Below are positions 42,030 to 52,360 of a stretch of DNA of 64,000 bases, in pieces. The notes under the pieces were generated by a model. The model worked only from the letters and a program-made list of their open reading frames with translations. It ran no database searches and was not told the DNA's origin. The stretch lies in the NCBI RefSeq assembly GCF_005080865.1, contig NZ_CP034861.1, forward strand, positions 434,001 to 498,000. Reading direction: 5' to 3'. The position numbers and the translations under genes were made by a program. Source of the stretch: Buchnera aphidicola (Muscaphis stroyani). Its GTDB lineage: Bacteria; Pseudomonadota; Gammaproteobacteria; Enterobacterales; Enterobacteriaceae. The first letter of the stretch is position 1. The number at the start of each line of letters is the position of its first letter.

Positions 42030-43199
42030 ATGACCATAAAATTAATGAACGAACTTGAAATTTCAGAAAAAAAAGTTTTAATTAGAACAGATTTAAATGT
42101 TCCTATAGAAAATGGAATTATTAAATCTGATGCTAGGATACTTGCTGCAATACCCACAATAAAATTAGCAATTGAAAAAAATGCTAAAGTAATTGTCATG
42201 TCTCATTTAGGAAGACCAGTTGAGGGTTATTATTCAGAAAAATACTCTTTACTACCTGTTTTTGAATATCTTAAGAAAAAATTAAATAAAACTAAAATTT
42301 ATTTTTCTAGAAATTATTTTGATAATATTTCAATTAATCCTGGAGAAGTTTTAATTCTAGAAAATGTTCGTTTTAATAAAGGAGAATCAGAAAACAGTGA
42401 TGAATTATCCAAAAAATACTCTAGTCTATGTGATGTATTTGTTATGGATGCTTTTGGTAGTGCACATAGAATGCAATCATCAACGTACGGAATTGGAAAA
42501 TTTGTTAAAATTGCATGTGCTGGTCTTCTTTTAATGTCAGAAATTAATGCACTGAAAAAAGCACTAAAAAAACCAAAACGCCCAATGATATCAATAATTG
42601 GAGGTTCTAAAGTATCAACTAAATTCAACGTATTGAATGAATTATCTAAAATTTCAGATACAATGATAGTAGGAGGTGGAATTGCTAATACTTTTTTAGC
42701 TATCAATCACAAAATTGGAAAATCACTACATCAGCCAGAATTTATATCGACAGCTAAAAAATTACTTGATACATATAATATTGTTATTCCAATTGATTCA
42801 CGTGTAGGAAAACATTTTAATAATACATCCGAATCTATTAATAAATTGCCTTCTGATATTTTAGAAGATGAAGAAATTATGGATTTTGGAGATGAAACTA
42901 TTAAAAAAACCGTCAATATTATTAAAAAAGCTAAAACAATTATCTGGAATGGTCCGGTAGGAGTGTTTGAATTTCCAAATTTCAGAAAAGGAACCGAATT
43001 TATTGCTAAAGCCATTGCAAACAATAATGGATTTTCTATAGCTGGCGGAGGAGAAACCTTATCTGTGATTGACATGTTTAATATCAAAGAACATATCTCT
43101 TATATATCTACTGGTGGAGGAGCTTTCTTAAAGTTTATAGAAGGAAAAAAACTACCTGCAATACAAATGTTAGAAAACAATTTTAAAAAACAATTTTAA
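42030..43199 (+). CDS. pgk: Phosphoglycerate kinase
   Basis: Makes ATP and 3-phosphoglycerate from 1,3-bisphosphoglycerate in glycolysis. The 389-residue protein (E. coli 387) shows the signature VLIRTDLNVPIENG, MSHLGRP, LILENVRFNKGE, SIIGGSKVSTK and the nucleotide-binding GPVGVFEFPNF and GGGETLSVI. An AAAGG ribosome binding site lies upstream. Nine bases separate it from fbaA, the conserved pgk-fbaA pair; E. coli epd, normally upstream, is absent. Confidence 0.98.
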   Translation: MTIKLMNELEISEKKVLIRTDLNVPIENGIIKSDARILAAIPTIKLAIEKNAKVIVMSHLGRPVEGYYSEKYSLLPVFEYLKKKLNKTKIYFSRNYFDNISINPGEVLILENVRFNKGESENSDELSKKYSSLCDVFVMDAFGSAHRMQSSTYGIGKFVKIACAGLLLMSEINALKKALKKPKRPMISIIGGSKVSTKFNVLNELSKISDTMIVGGGIANTFLAINHKIGKSLHQPEFISTAKKLLDTYNIVIPIDSRVGKHFNNTSESINKLPSDILEDEEIMDFGDETIKKTVNIIKKAKTIIWNGPVGVFEFPNFRKGTEFIAKAIANNNGFSIAGGGETLSVIDMFNIKEHISYISTGGGAFLKFIEGKKLPAIQMLENNFKKQF

Positions 43200-43208
43200 A
43201 AAATTTAC

Positions 43209-44297
43209 ATGGACAAAAAATTGAACATTTTAAATACAATTAAACCAGGTGTAATAACAGGTGATGAAGCTCAAATAATCTTCAATTTCGCTAAGAAAAA
43301 AAACTTTGCTATACCAGCCGTTAACTGTATAGGAACTGACTCTATTAACGCAGTATTAGAGACTGCCGCTCGACAGAGGTCACCAGTAATAATACAATTT
43401 TCTTATGGAGGAGCTGCTTTTATTTCTGGGTACAGTAATAGATTTTCAAAGAAAGCAGAACAATCGATTAAAGGAGCTATCTCTGGAGCTCAACACGTTC
43501 ATTTAATGGCAAAACATTATAATATTCCGGTGATACTTCATACAGACCATTGTTCCAAAGAAAATTTAATTTGGATTGATCAGTTACTAAAAGAAGGTGA
43601 ATCATACTTTAATTTTCATGGAAAACCTTTGTTTACATCTCATATGATTGATTTGTCAAAAGAAAATTTAAAAGAAAATATAAATATATGCAGCAAATAT
43701 CTAAAAAAAATGAATAAAATTAATATGATGTTGGAAATAGAACTGGGATGTACAGGTGGAGAAGAAGATGGTGTAGATAACAGCCAAATAGATAAAAAAC
43801 TACTTTACACGCAACCAGAAGATGTCAATTACGCCTACGAACAACTAATCAAAATTACTAAAAATTTTAGTATTGCTGCTGCATTTGGAAATATACATGG
43901 TGTATATAAATTAGGAAACGTAGATCTTAAACCAATTATTCTAAAAAATTCACAAGAATATGTAAGAATTAAACATAATTTAAATTTTAATCCATTAAAT
44001 TTAGTTTTTCATGGAGGTTCAGGTTCAACTTTAAAAGAAATAAGAGAATCTATCACATATGGTGTAGTGAAAATGAATATTGATACTGACATTCAATGGG
44101 CTGCATGGACAGGAGTTTTAAAATTTTATCAAAAAAATAGAGATTTTTTACATCGTCAATTAGGAAATAAAAATGGTATAAATCAACCTAATAAAAAATA
44201 CTATGACCCTAGATCATGGATAAGAAGCTCACAAGAATCAATATCGAAGAGACTATCTAAAACATTTAAAGAACTTAATTCCTTTAATATATTATAA
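43209..44297 (+). CDS. fbaA: Fructose-bisphosphate aldolase, class II
   Basis: Zinc-dependent cleavage of fructose 1,6-bisphosphate to two triose phosphates. The 362-residue protein (E. coli 359) has the zinc ligand in VILHTDHCSKE, the second signature ELGCTGGEEDGVD, AFGNIHGVYK and VFHGGSGSTLKEI. KMNIDTDIQWA binds the substrate phosphate. It is followed by a good terminator at 44334-44358, so the pgk-fbaA transcript probably ends there. Confidence 0.97.
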   Translation: MDKKLNILNTIKPGVITGDEAQIIFNFAKKKNFAIPAVNCIGTDSINAVLETAARQRSPVIIQFSYGGAAFISGYSNRFSKKAEQSIKGAISGAQHVHLMAKHYNIPVILHTDHCSKENLIWIDQLLKEGESYFNFHGKPLFTSHMIDLSKENLKENINICSKYLKKMNKINMMLEIELGCTGGEEDGVDNSQIDKKLLYTQPEDVNYAYEQLIKITKNFSIAAAFGNIHGVYKLGNVDLKPIILKNSQEYVRIKHNLNFNPLNLVFHGGSGSTLKEIRESITYGVVKMNIDTDIQWAAWTGVLKFYQKNRDFLHRQLGNKNGINQPNKKYYDPRSWIRSSQESISKRLSKTFKELNSFNIL

Positions 44298-44333
44298 AAT
44301 ACCAATTTAAACTCTATTCCGGGGAATAAAATG

Positions 44334-44358
44334 AAAAATATTCTCCGAATATTTTTTT
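44334..44358 (+). terminator. Rho-independent terminator after fbaA
   Basis: Stem AATATTC/GAATATT (44337-44343 with 44347-44353) has a 3-base loop TCC and is followed at once by a run of T to 44358. Flanking A and T bases extend the pairing to about 10. A second small hairpin, TATTC-CGGG-GAATA, lies just upstream at 44315-44328. The position, 40 bases after the fbaA stop, and the U-tail support a true terminator. Confidence 0.7.
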
Positions 44359-44619
44359 AATATAAAAATAAATATTATGTTAAAAAAATAACATTTAATC
44401 ATCTTAATATCATTCAAAATTAAGCACTAATAATTTATCTTTTATTAAAATAAGTAATTTTTTATTAAAAAATGTTTAATGTTGAAATTTACAAATATAT
44501 TAACAAATAAAATCATATTTTATATTTTCATAAGATTTATAAATATGTTTAATAAATTTTATGAAACCCACTATATAAAACATTTCAAAATTACTTTAAA
44601 TCAATTAAAAGAGGTAAAA

Positions 44620-45477
44620 ATGAACGATTTAGATGTAGTCAATGATATTAATCATGCAGGAAATTGGATAATACGAAATCAAGAATTACTAATTTCATAT
44701 GCAATAAATTTAACATTTTCTACTTTAATTATCATTACTGGTCTTTTCATTTCCAAAATAATTTCCCATGGAGTTCATCAAGTATTAATCACACGTCGTA
44801 TTGATGCTACTATTGCAGGTTTTCTATCTGCTTTAATAAGATACATTATAATTACTTTTGCGTTAATTGCTGCATTAGGGAAAATTGGAGTACAAACCAC
44901 ATCAGTTATTGCAATATTAGGAGCTGCTGGCATGGCTATTGGACTAGCATTGCAAGGATCTTTATCCAATTTTGCAGCTGGAGTTTTGTTAGTTACTTTA
45001 AGACCATTAAAAACAGGAGAATATGTTGATTTAGGAAATGTTTCAGGAACTGTATTAAACATTCATGTTTTTTACACCACATTACGCACTTTAGATGGAA
45101 AAATTGTTGTAGTGCCGAACAATAAAATTATATCTGGTAATATCATTAATTACTCTAGAGAACCAGCTCGTAGAAATGAATTTATTATCAGTGTTTCATA
45201 CAATTCAGATATTGATTTAGTAAAAAAAATTTTAAGAAACGTTATAGAAAAAGAAAATAGAGTGATTAAAGATCGAGATATTATCGTTGGTCTCAGTGAA
45301 TTAGCTCCATCTTCTTTAAATTTTATTGTTCGATGCTGGAGTAAAACTGATGATTTGAATCAAGTATATTGGGATTTAATGGCTGAATTTAAAAAAGCTT
45401 TAGATAAAAATCACATTAGCATCCCTTATCCACAAATAGATATTCATTTATATAAAAAAAATAAAAAAATTTCTTGA
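44620..45477 (+). CDS. mscS: Small-conductance mechanosensitive channel MscS
   Basis: Heptameric inner-membrane channel that opens under membrane tension and protects against osmotic downshock. The frame is open from 44479, but ATG 44620 has GAGG 6 bases upstream and starts MNDLDVV, collinear with E. coli, giving 285 residues (E. coli 286). Three membrane helices are followed by the pore-lining glycine/alanine helix ([19 protein letters not shown]), FAAGVLL, and the cytoplasmic beta domain ([18 protein letters not shown]). It follows pgk-fbaA as in E. coli but with its own spacer after a terminator. Confidence 0.95.
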   Translation: MNDLDVVNDINHAGNWIIRNQELLISYAINLTFSTLIIITGLFISKIISHGVHQVLITRRIDATIAGFLSALIRYIIITFALIAALGKIGVQTTSVIAILGAAGMAIGLALQGSLSNFAAGVLLVTLRPLKTGEYVDLGNVSGTVLNIHVFYTTLRTLDGKIVVVPNNKIISGNIINYSREPARRNEFIISVSYNSDIDLVKKILRNVIEKENRVIKDRDIIVGLSELAPSSLNFIVRCWSKTDDLNQVYWDLMAEFKKALDKNHISIPYPQIDIHLYKKNKKIS

Positions 45478-45506
45478 AAATTTTTTTAAAAATTAATTAG
45501 GCGCTT

Positions 45507-48500
45507 ATGTTTAATATCTACGAATCTAATAAAATCAGTATACTAATTGAAAAAGTATGTGACATTATTCAAAAAAAACCATTACTTAACATTTTTGAAA
45601 AAGAAATATTTATTAATGATAATTATATATTATTTCAATGGATAAACATGTTTATTGCTAAAAAAATAGGCATTTCAGCTAATTTAGAATTATATCATTT
45701 TAATCATTTTATATGGAGCATATTTGAAAAAACAAAAAATAAAAAGATAAAAAATGTGTATAAAAAATCGATTTTAACCTGGAAAATAATGAAAATTATA
45801 GAAAAAAACAATTATTTTCAAAATATCTATAAAATAAATCGTCAAATTAACAAATTTAATTTTTCTTTTTTAATGGGAAAATTATTTGAAAAATATATAA
45901 TCTATAGACCTGAATGGATTAGTTCATGGGAAAATAAAAAAAAAGCATTAAAAAATTGTAATATTGAAAAATGGCAAAAAAAATTATGGATAGAAATTGA
46001 AAATTACGACAAACAATATAATCAATTAAAATACAATTTAGCATATCTAATCAACAATATTAATGCATTTATCAATGAAAACACAATAAAAAAGATGAAT
46101 CTTCCGCATCGAATATTTGTAATTTCTTCACTTTCATTAAATTTAGCTCATATGAAGATATTAAAAAAAATGAGCAATTACATTGATGTACATTTTTTGT
46201 ATATTACACCTTTTAAAAAAGATGTTTCTTTTAGTTTTAAAAAAATAAAAAAAAATAGAATGTTAGAAAAAAATTGTTTACAAAAAAAATTTAATAACTT
46301 TTCTTTTGAATCATGGGGGGCATTTGAAAATTTTTATATTTTTTTTATTCAATCTTTTAAACCTAAAATTTTTAATAAATTTAAAATAAACCAAGAAAAT
46401 AACTTACTAAATATGATTAAAAAAGATATTTTAATGTCAAAAATAAATATGTTAAGAGGTGTAAATATTAATAAAAATAAAAGAGTATTTTCTAAGAAAG
46501 ATGATTCAATTTGCATTAGTATATGTGATAATAAATTTCATGAAATTGAAATTTTGTATAAAAAATTAACATTAATTTTAAAAAATAACCCTAATATAAA
46601 GCCAAGTGATATTGTAGTTATTTCATTTTCAATGGATTCTTATATTCCATCAATTGAATCAATATTTAAATCATCAAATAAAACAAAAAATATGCCATTT
46701 TTTATTTCTAATGTACACTCTAAAAAAACAAATTTAATATTATCTATTTTTCAAAAAATATTAGATTTAAAAAATTGTCGATTTAACAATCTGGAAATAT
46801 TAAAGTTATTAGATTTTGAAGCAATATCAAAAAAATTTGAAATTTCTGAAACAGAAATAGACACTCTATATAGTTGGATAAAAGATGTTAATATTAGATG
46901 GGGTGTTAATAACAAACATCAAGAAGATTTATTGCTACCAAAAAATCACCAAAACACTTGGCTATATGGTATTGAAAGATTACTCCTTAGTTACGCTTTA
47001 AACGATGATAAATATATTTGGGATAATATCTTGCCTTCTACTTTTATTAACGGATCTAAATCACAACTTGTAGGTAAATTAGTTAAATTTATTAATACTC
47101 TTGAAAAATGGAGAAAAAAGTTATTATATCCAAAACATCTTAAGTCTTGGTATAATTTGTTTAATGATTTTATTGACGATTTTTTTATCTATGATCAAGA
47201 AACGGAAAAATTCATTGTAATTATTCGTAAAAGTTGGAAAAATATGATTAATGATGGTTTATTATCTCAATATAAAAAAAAAATCTCTGTTAATCTAATA
47301 ATTCAACATTTTTTTAGTTTAATGCGTAAAAAGATTAAAGAAGAATTTTTACCTGGAGTTATTAATTTTTGTCATCCTTCATCTATTCTTTTTATGCCTT
47401 TTAAAGTTATATATAATGTTGGATGTGATCAAAGTAGCATTCCTAAGAAAAATGAATTAAAAAATTTTAATTTATTAGAAAAACATTCTTTATCTAAAGA
47501 TTTTAATGCTCAAGATAAATATGCCTATTTATTTCTTCAAAGCATTTCATGTGCTAAACAATATTTTTATATCAGCTATATCGGAAAATGCATTAAGAAT
47601 AATACCAAAATATATCCGTCAATATTTGTTGATCAATTGTTTAATTATATATTATATAATTTTTGCTTTAAAGAAAATATAAAAAACAATTCAGAAGATA
47701 ACATAAAAAAAATGTCTAATCATCTTATAAAAATATATGAAGCAAAACATTTTTATAAAAAAAAATTAATCATTAATAATTCTTATAAAAATTTTAAAAA
47801 ATATAACTCTTTAATTTATAATAAAACAATTTTTTCTGAAGAATCAAAAAATACATCTGTTTTAACTGATTTAAATTTAAGACAATTAATTTTTTTTTGG
47901 CAAAATCCTATTCGTTATTTTTTTAATTTTAAGTTAAATATTAAAATGCATATTTTGAAAAAAAATATGAGTATAACCGAACCTTTTTCAATCAATACTT
48001 TAGAAAAATTTCGTATGAATCATTTAATCTTAAAGACCATTATATATAAAAAAAGCACAGAGAAATTATTCCAATATTACTCACTTTCAGGAATTTTACC
48101 ATATGGAAACTTTGGAAAAGTGCACTGGAATCAACAAAAAAAAGAAATGGAAAATATAGCTAAATTAGTTTCTAAATTTAAAAATTCTAATAAAAAAGAA
48201 CAGTTTAATTTAAAAATAAATAAATACCATCTAATCGGAACTTTAAAAGAAATTCAAAAAACAGGATTATTACGTTGGAAACCAAACAAAATAAATTATA
48301 GTGATCGTGTTTCTTTGTGGTTAGAGCATTTAATTTATTGCGCATTGGGTAATGTTGGATCAAGTATAATCGTGGGTTATAAAAATGAAGTGTGGTCTTT
48401 TTCTCCGATAAAACCAAAAATTGCATGTAACTATCTTTCTTTTTATATGTCAGGATACATAAAGGGCATGCATAAACCCTTATGGTTAACAAGATCCGGA

Positions 48501-48740
48501 ATATGTTGGTTAGATAAAGTTTATGATAAAAAAAATGACTGTATCGTCCAAGACGAATCAGAGATAAAAAAAGGACGTGATGCGATCTTTAAAACATGGA
48601 GGGGAGACGATTATATTAAAGGAGAAAAAGAAGATATATATATTCAAAAAATAATTTTAGAATTAAATACGAAAAACATAAAAAAAATTTGTAATACGGC
48701 AGAAAAATGGATGATTCCAATGTTAAGGCATCAAGAATAA
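45507..48740 (+). CDS. recC: Exonuclease V subunit gamma, RecC
   Basis: Chi-recognition and scaffold subunit of the RecBCD helicase-nuclease. At 1077 residues it is close to E. coli RecC (1122) though highly divergent and lysine/asparagine-rich. The N terminus MFNIYESNKISILIEKV, the IYNVGCDQSSIPKKNELKN region, FWQNPIRYFFNFKLNI and YSLSGILPYGNFGKVHW resemble RecC, and position before recB and recD confirms it. E. coli ptrA between recC and recB is missing, leaving a 91-base gap. A 10-A run at 47274-47283 is in frame. Confidence 0.92.
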   Translation: MFNIYESNKISILIEKVCDIIQKKPLLNIFEKEIFINDNYILFQWINMFIAKKIGISANLELYHFNHFIWSIFEKTKNKKIKNVYKKSILTWKIMKIIEKNNYFQNIYKINRQINKFNFSFLMGKLFEKYIIYRPEWISSWENKKKALKNCNIEKWQKKLWIEIENYDKQYNQLKYNLAYLINNINAFINENTIKKMNLPHRIFVISSLSLNLAHMKILKKMSNYIDVHFLYITPFKKDVSFSFKKIKKNRMLEKNCLQKKFNNFSFESWGAFENFYIFFIQSFKPKIFNKFKINQENNLLNMIKKDILMSKINMLRGVNINKNKRVFSKKDDSICISICDNKFHEIEILYKKLTLILKNNPNIKPSDIVVISFSMDSYIPSIESIFKSSNKTKNMPFFISNVHSKKTNLILSIFQKILDLKNCRFNNLEILKLLDFEAISKKFEISETEIDTLYSWIKDVNIRWGVNNKHQEDLLLPKNHQNTWLYGIERLLLSYALNDDKYIWDNILPSTFINGSKSQLVGKLVKFINTLEKWRKKLLYPKHLKSWYNLFNDFIDDFFIYDQETEKFIVIIRKSWKNMINDGLLSQYKKKISVNLIIQHFFSLMRKKIKEEFLPGVINFCHPSSILFMPFKVIYNVGCDQSSIPKKNELKNFNLLEKHSLSKDFNAQDKYAYLFLQSISCAKQYFYISYIGKCIKNNTKIYPSIFVDQLFNYILYNFCFKENIKNNSEDNIKKMSNHLIKIYEAKHFYKKKLIINNSYKNFKKYNSLIYNKTIFSEESKNTSVLTDLNLRQLIFFWQNPIRYFFNFKLNIKMHILKKNMSITEPFSINTLEKFRMNHLILKTIIYKKSTEKLFQYYSLSGILPYGNFGKVHWNQQKKEMENIAKLVSKFKNSNKKEQFNLKINKYHLIGTLKEIQKTGLLRWKPNKINYSDRVSLWLEHLIYCALGNVGSSIIVGYKNEVWSFSPIKPKIACNYLSFYMSGYIKGMHKPLWLTRSGICWLDKVYDKKNDCIVQDESEIKKGRDAIFKTWRGDDYIKGEKEDIYIQKIILELNTKNIKKICNTAEKWMIPMLRHQE

Positions 48741-48831
48741 AAAATATAAATAAAATTTTTAAAATATTTATTATAAAAATTTAAAAAATTAATTTTTTAA
48801 TATAAAATGTAAAAGTATCATATAAAAAGAC

Positions 48832-51800
48832 ATGAATAAAATAAACATAAAAAAACTAAATATATTTAAAATTTCTCTAAACGGTCTTAAATGGATTGAA
48901 GCTTCAGCAGGAACGGGAAAAACTTTTACAATTGTATTATTGTATTTACGCTTATTACTAGGTGTAGGAAATCAAAACAATTGCATAAAAAAATTATCAG
49001 TACATGAAATACTCGTTGTAACATTTACTAAAAAATCAAAAGAAGAATTATACATTCGAATAAAAAAAAATATTGAAAATTTATACTTAGCATGTATCTC
49101 AAAAACTAGTAAATATAATTATTTAAATGAATTTTTAGAAAAAATAGAAAATTTAAAAGAAGCTATGTACCTGTTAAAAAAAGCAAAAAATGAAATAAAT
49201 ACAGCCTCTATTTATACTATACACGGATTTTTTCAACAAATTCTTCAATTAAACAAATTAGATTTTCATTCTGTTTTTCAAAAAAAAATTATCGAAAATG
49301 AAGATGATTTATACTTGCAAGCTACTGAAGATTTTTGGAGATTTTTTTTTTACTCTTTACCAAAAGATATTGTAAAAATTGTTCATCAAGAATATAAAAA
49401 TCCAGAATATTTGTTAAGTGTAGTAAAACCATTTTTAAAATTATATTCAATAAATTTTACAGAAAAATTTAAAAAAAATGAAACATTAACAATGTATCAT
49501 AAAAAAAATATTTATAGAATTAATATTCTAAAAATAATATGGATTAATAACATTAAATCTATTTTAAAAAAAATAAAATATTTAACAATCAACAAAAGAA
49601 CATATAGCGAATCTAACGTTAATAGATGGATGAAAACCATCACAGAATGGGCCATTTTAAAAACTAAAAATTATAATATTCCCATTCCGTTAAAATATTT
49701 TACTAAAAGTGTTATCAAAAAATATTCAAATAATAAAAACAATGATCAATATTTAATTTTTGAAAATATTGAGTTTTTATTAAGAACAGATATTTCTTTA
49801 AAAAAAATTATTTTATTTTTAGCCATTAAAAATATCCCAAAATTTTTACAAAAAGAAAAAAAAAGACAATCAATTATTAGCTTTAACGATTTATTAAAAT
49901 TATTTTTAAAAAATGTAAAAGAAAAAAAAACATTTAGAAAATTAATAAGAACAAAATATCCAGCAGTATTTATTGACGAATTTCAAGATACTGACATTCA
50001 ACAATATAAGATATTCGATTTAATTTATAAAAACAGTACAAAAACAATCCTATTTCTTATAGGAGATCCAAAACAAGCTATTTATAGTTTTAGAGGAGCA
50101 GATATTTTTTCTTATTTATATGCTAGATCTAAAATTCAAACACAATACTATCTAAATATTAATTGGAGATCTTCATTAGATATAATTAAAGGTATTAATT
50201 TTTTATTTTCTCAAAATCAATATCCGTTTTTATTAAAAAGTATCAAATACACACCTGTTGTACATGCTTTTCAAAATTTAAAAATGAATTTTACAATTAA
50301 AGGAGAACCTCAAACGGCAATTCATTTTTTTTACAATGAAGAAAAAGAAATGAGCATCAATGAATATCGTCAATGGATTTCAAAACAGTGCGCAAAAGAA
50401 ATTTGTTACTGGTTAAATAAAGCTAATAAGGGGGATGCTTTAATAAATGTTAAAAATCAAGAAACAGTCTTGCAATCAAACGACATTGCAGTGTTAGTAA
50501 GAAATAAAAAAGAAGCTTGTATGATTCAAAGAGAATTAAAAAATGTTGGAATTACTTCAATATATTCATCAGATGAAAATAACATTTTTAAGAGTTCTGA
50601 TTCAATCGAATTGTTATGGATATTAAAATCTATTATAGAACCAACAAATGAAATGTTTTTAAAACAATCTATATCTACTCATATTTTTAAAAACTTGTTA
50701 CTTAAAACAGAAAAAAAATCAAATAAAGAATCTTTATATTTTATAATAGAAAAATTATATGAATATTACAACATTTGGGAAGAAATTGGAATTTTTAATA
50801 TGATTAAAAAGATCATATTAGAGTATCAAATAAATCATGATGAAATGAATATTAATTCTGATTCTCAAAAAAATATAAATTTTTTACATTTAGGAGAATT
50901 ATTACAGGAAAAAAGCTATCTTTATCATAAAAAATTATCTTTAATACGATGGTTTCAAAATAAAATTTTAGAGAAAAAAAATCAAACAAACCAAGATCAA
51001 ATTCGTATTATCGATCATTCTAATATAGTTAAAATTGTTACTATACATAAATCAAAAGGATTAGAATATCCAATAGTATGGATACCCTTTATGATGGATT
51101 ATCATCCATCAAAAACGGCTATATATCATCATGAAAAAAATTTCAAAATTTTGTTTGATCTAAATCAAGAAAAAAGAAACTTAAAAAAATCTGAAAAAGA
51201 AAGAATTGCGGAAGATCTAAGATTTTTATATGTTGCTTTAACTCGATCTATTCTTCATTGTAGCATAGGTGTTGCATTAATACGAAAAAAAAAGAAAAAA
51301 CAAAATGTTAAAAAATTTATGCTCAGAAGCGCTTTAGAATATATCATCAACTATCAAAATATTGAATATCAAAAGACATGGAATGATAAATTAAATCAAT
51401 TTAAAAAACATTCATTTATTAAAATTAAAAATATAAAAAAAAACTACATATTGATTGAACAAAAAAAAGAAATTTATTTAATACAAAAACCTGAAGAAAC
51501 ACATGAAAAAACCAAAAAAATTTGGAATGTAACCAGTTATACTAAACTATATAAAGAAAATTTATTTTTTTTAAAAAATAAAAATCCATTCTTTGAAGAA
51601 AAATTGTTAGTTTGTGATAAATCAAAAAATGTTAGAAATTATACTACTCATAATTTTCCAAAAGGAAAAAAAGTTGGATTATTAATTCATGATATACTAA
51701 AAAATCTAGATTTTATTAAAGAAATAAATTCTCAATGGATATCTCATAAATTAGAAAATTACAATATATCTCAAAAATGGAATAAAATGCTGATTTCTTG

Positions 51801-52350
51801 GATTGAAAATATTATTAGTTACCCATTAAATAATCAAAAAATTTTTCTATCAAATTTAAAAAAAGAAAATTATATAAAAGAACTAAAATTTTTTTTACCA
51901 ATAAAAAATATTTTAAAAAGCTCAAAACTTAATAAAATAATGAAATCGCTTGACCCCATATCACATTTAGCTCCTAATTTAAAATTTGATTCCATTACTG
52001 GATTTATGACGGGATCTATTGATTTAATTTTTTTATGGAACAAAAAATATTATATAATAGATTACAAAACTAATTGGCTAGGAAAAAATAATAATTTTTA
52101 TTCCGAAACGTATATGAAAAAAGAAATTATTAAACATCGATATGATTTACAATACCAAATATATACTGTAGTAATGCATCAATATTTAACTAAAAAAGAT
52201 AAAAAATATAATTATAAATCTAATTTTGGTGGAATTTTTTATTTTTTTTTACGTTCTGTAAATGCAGAAAATAAAAAAAATGGTATTTTTTACATTTATC
52301 CTGATTATTCTTTAATAAAACAATTAAAAATTTTATTTTCAAACAATTAA
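48832..52350 (+). CDS. recB: Exonuclease V subunit beta, RecB
   Basis: 3'-5' helicase and sole nuclease subunit of RecBCD. The 1172-residue protein (E. coli 1180) has the superfamily 1 Walker A ASAGTGKTFT (Lys30), Walker B IDEFQDTD, GDPKQAIYSFRGAD, TIHKSKGLEYPIVW and YVALTRS. The C-terminal nuclease domain is intact: aspartate in TGSIDLIF and the D-x-K site in DYKTNWLG. Both helicase and nuclease should be active by sequence. RecD starts 11 bases downstream. Confidence 0.96.
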   Translation: MNKINIKKLNIFKISLNGLKWIEASAGTGKTFTIVLLYLRLLLGVGNQNNCIKKLSVHEILVVTFTKKSKEELYIRIKKNIENLYLACISKTSKYNYLNEFLEKIENLKEAMYLLKKAKNEINTASIYTIHGFFQQILQLNKLDFHSVFQKKIIENEDDLYLQATEDFWRFFFYSLPKDIVKIVHQEYKNPEYLLSVVKPFLKLYSINFTEKFKKNETLTMYHKKNIYRINILKIIWINNIKSILKKIKYLTINKRTYSESNVNRWMKTITEWAILKTKNYNIPIPLKYFTKSVIKKYSNNKNNDQYLIFENIEFLLRTDISLKKIILFLAIKNIPKFLQKEKKRQSIISFNDLLKLFLKNVKEKKTFRKLIRTKYPAVFIDEFQDTDIQQYKIFDLIYKNSTKTILFLIGDPKQAIYSFRGADIFSYLYARSKIQTQYYLNINWRSSLDIIKGINFLFSQNQYPFLLKSIKYTPVVHAFQNLKMNFTIKGEPQTAIHFFYNEEKEMSINEYRQWISKQCAKEICYWLNKANKGDALINVKNQETVLQSNDIAVLVRNKKEACMIQRELKNVGITSIYSSDENNIFKSSDSIELLWILKSIIEPTNEMFLKQSISTHIFKNLLLKTEKKSNKESLYFIIEKLYEYYNIWEEIGIFNMIKKIILEYQINHDEMNINSDSQKNINFLHLGELLQEKSYLYHKKLSLIRWFQNKILEKKNQTNQDQIRIIDHSNIVKIVTIHKSKGLEYPIVWIPFMMDYHPSKTAIYHHEKNFKILFDLNQEKRNLKKSEKERIAEDLRFLYVALTRSILHCSIGVALIRKKKKKQNVKKFMLRSALEYIINYQNIEYQKTWNDKLNQFKKHSFIKIKNIKKNYILIEQKKEIYLIQKPEETHEKTKKIWNVTSYTKLYKENLFFLKNKNPFFEEKLLVCDKSKNVRNYTTHNFPKGKKVGLLIHDILKNLDFIKEINSQWISHKLENYNISQKWNKMLISWIENIISYPLNNQKIFLSNLKKENYIKELKFFLPIKNILKSSKLNKIMKSLDPISHLAPNLKFDSITGFMTGSIDLIFLWNKKYYIIDYKTNWLGKNNNFYSETYMKKEIIKHRYDLQYQIYTVVMHQYLTKKDKKYNYKSNFGGIFYFFLRSVNAENKKNGIFYIYPDYSLIKQLKILFSNN

Positions 52351-52360
52351 ATTCATAAAA

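Noticed and set aside
44479..44619. A 47-residue N-terminal extension of MscS
   Set aside because: The extension is low-complexity, while ATG 44620 has a GAGG ribosome binding site and matches the E. coli start exactly.
44778..45062. A 94-residue minus-strand frame within mscS, and similar antisense frames in eno, pgk, typA, cysN and ygfZ
   Set aside because: They are antisense shadows of well-conserved genes, without family similarity or ribosome binding sites.
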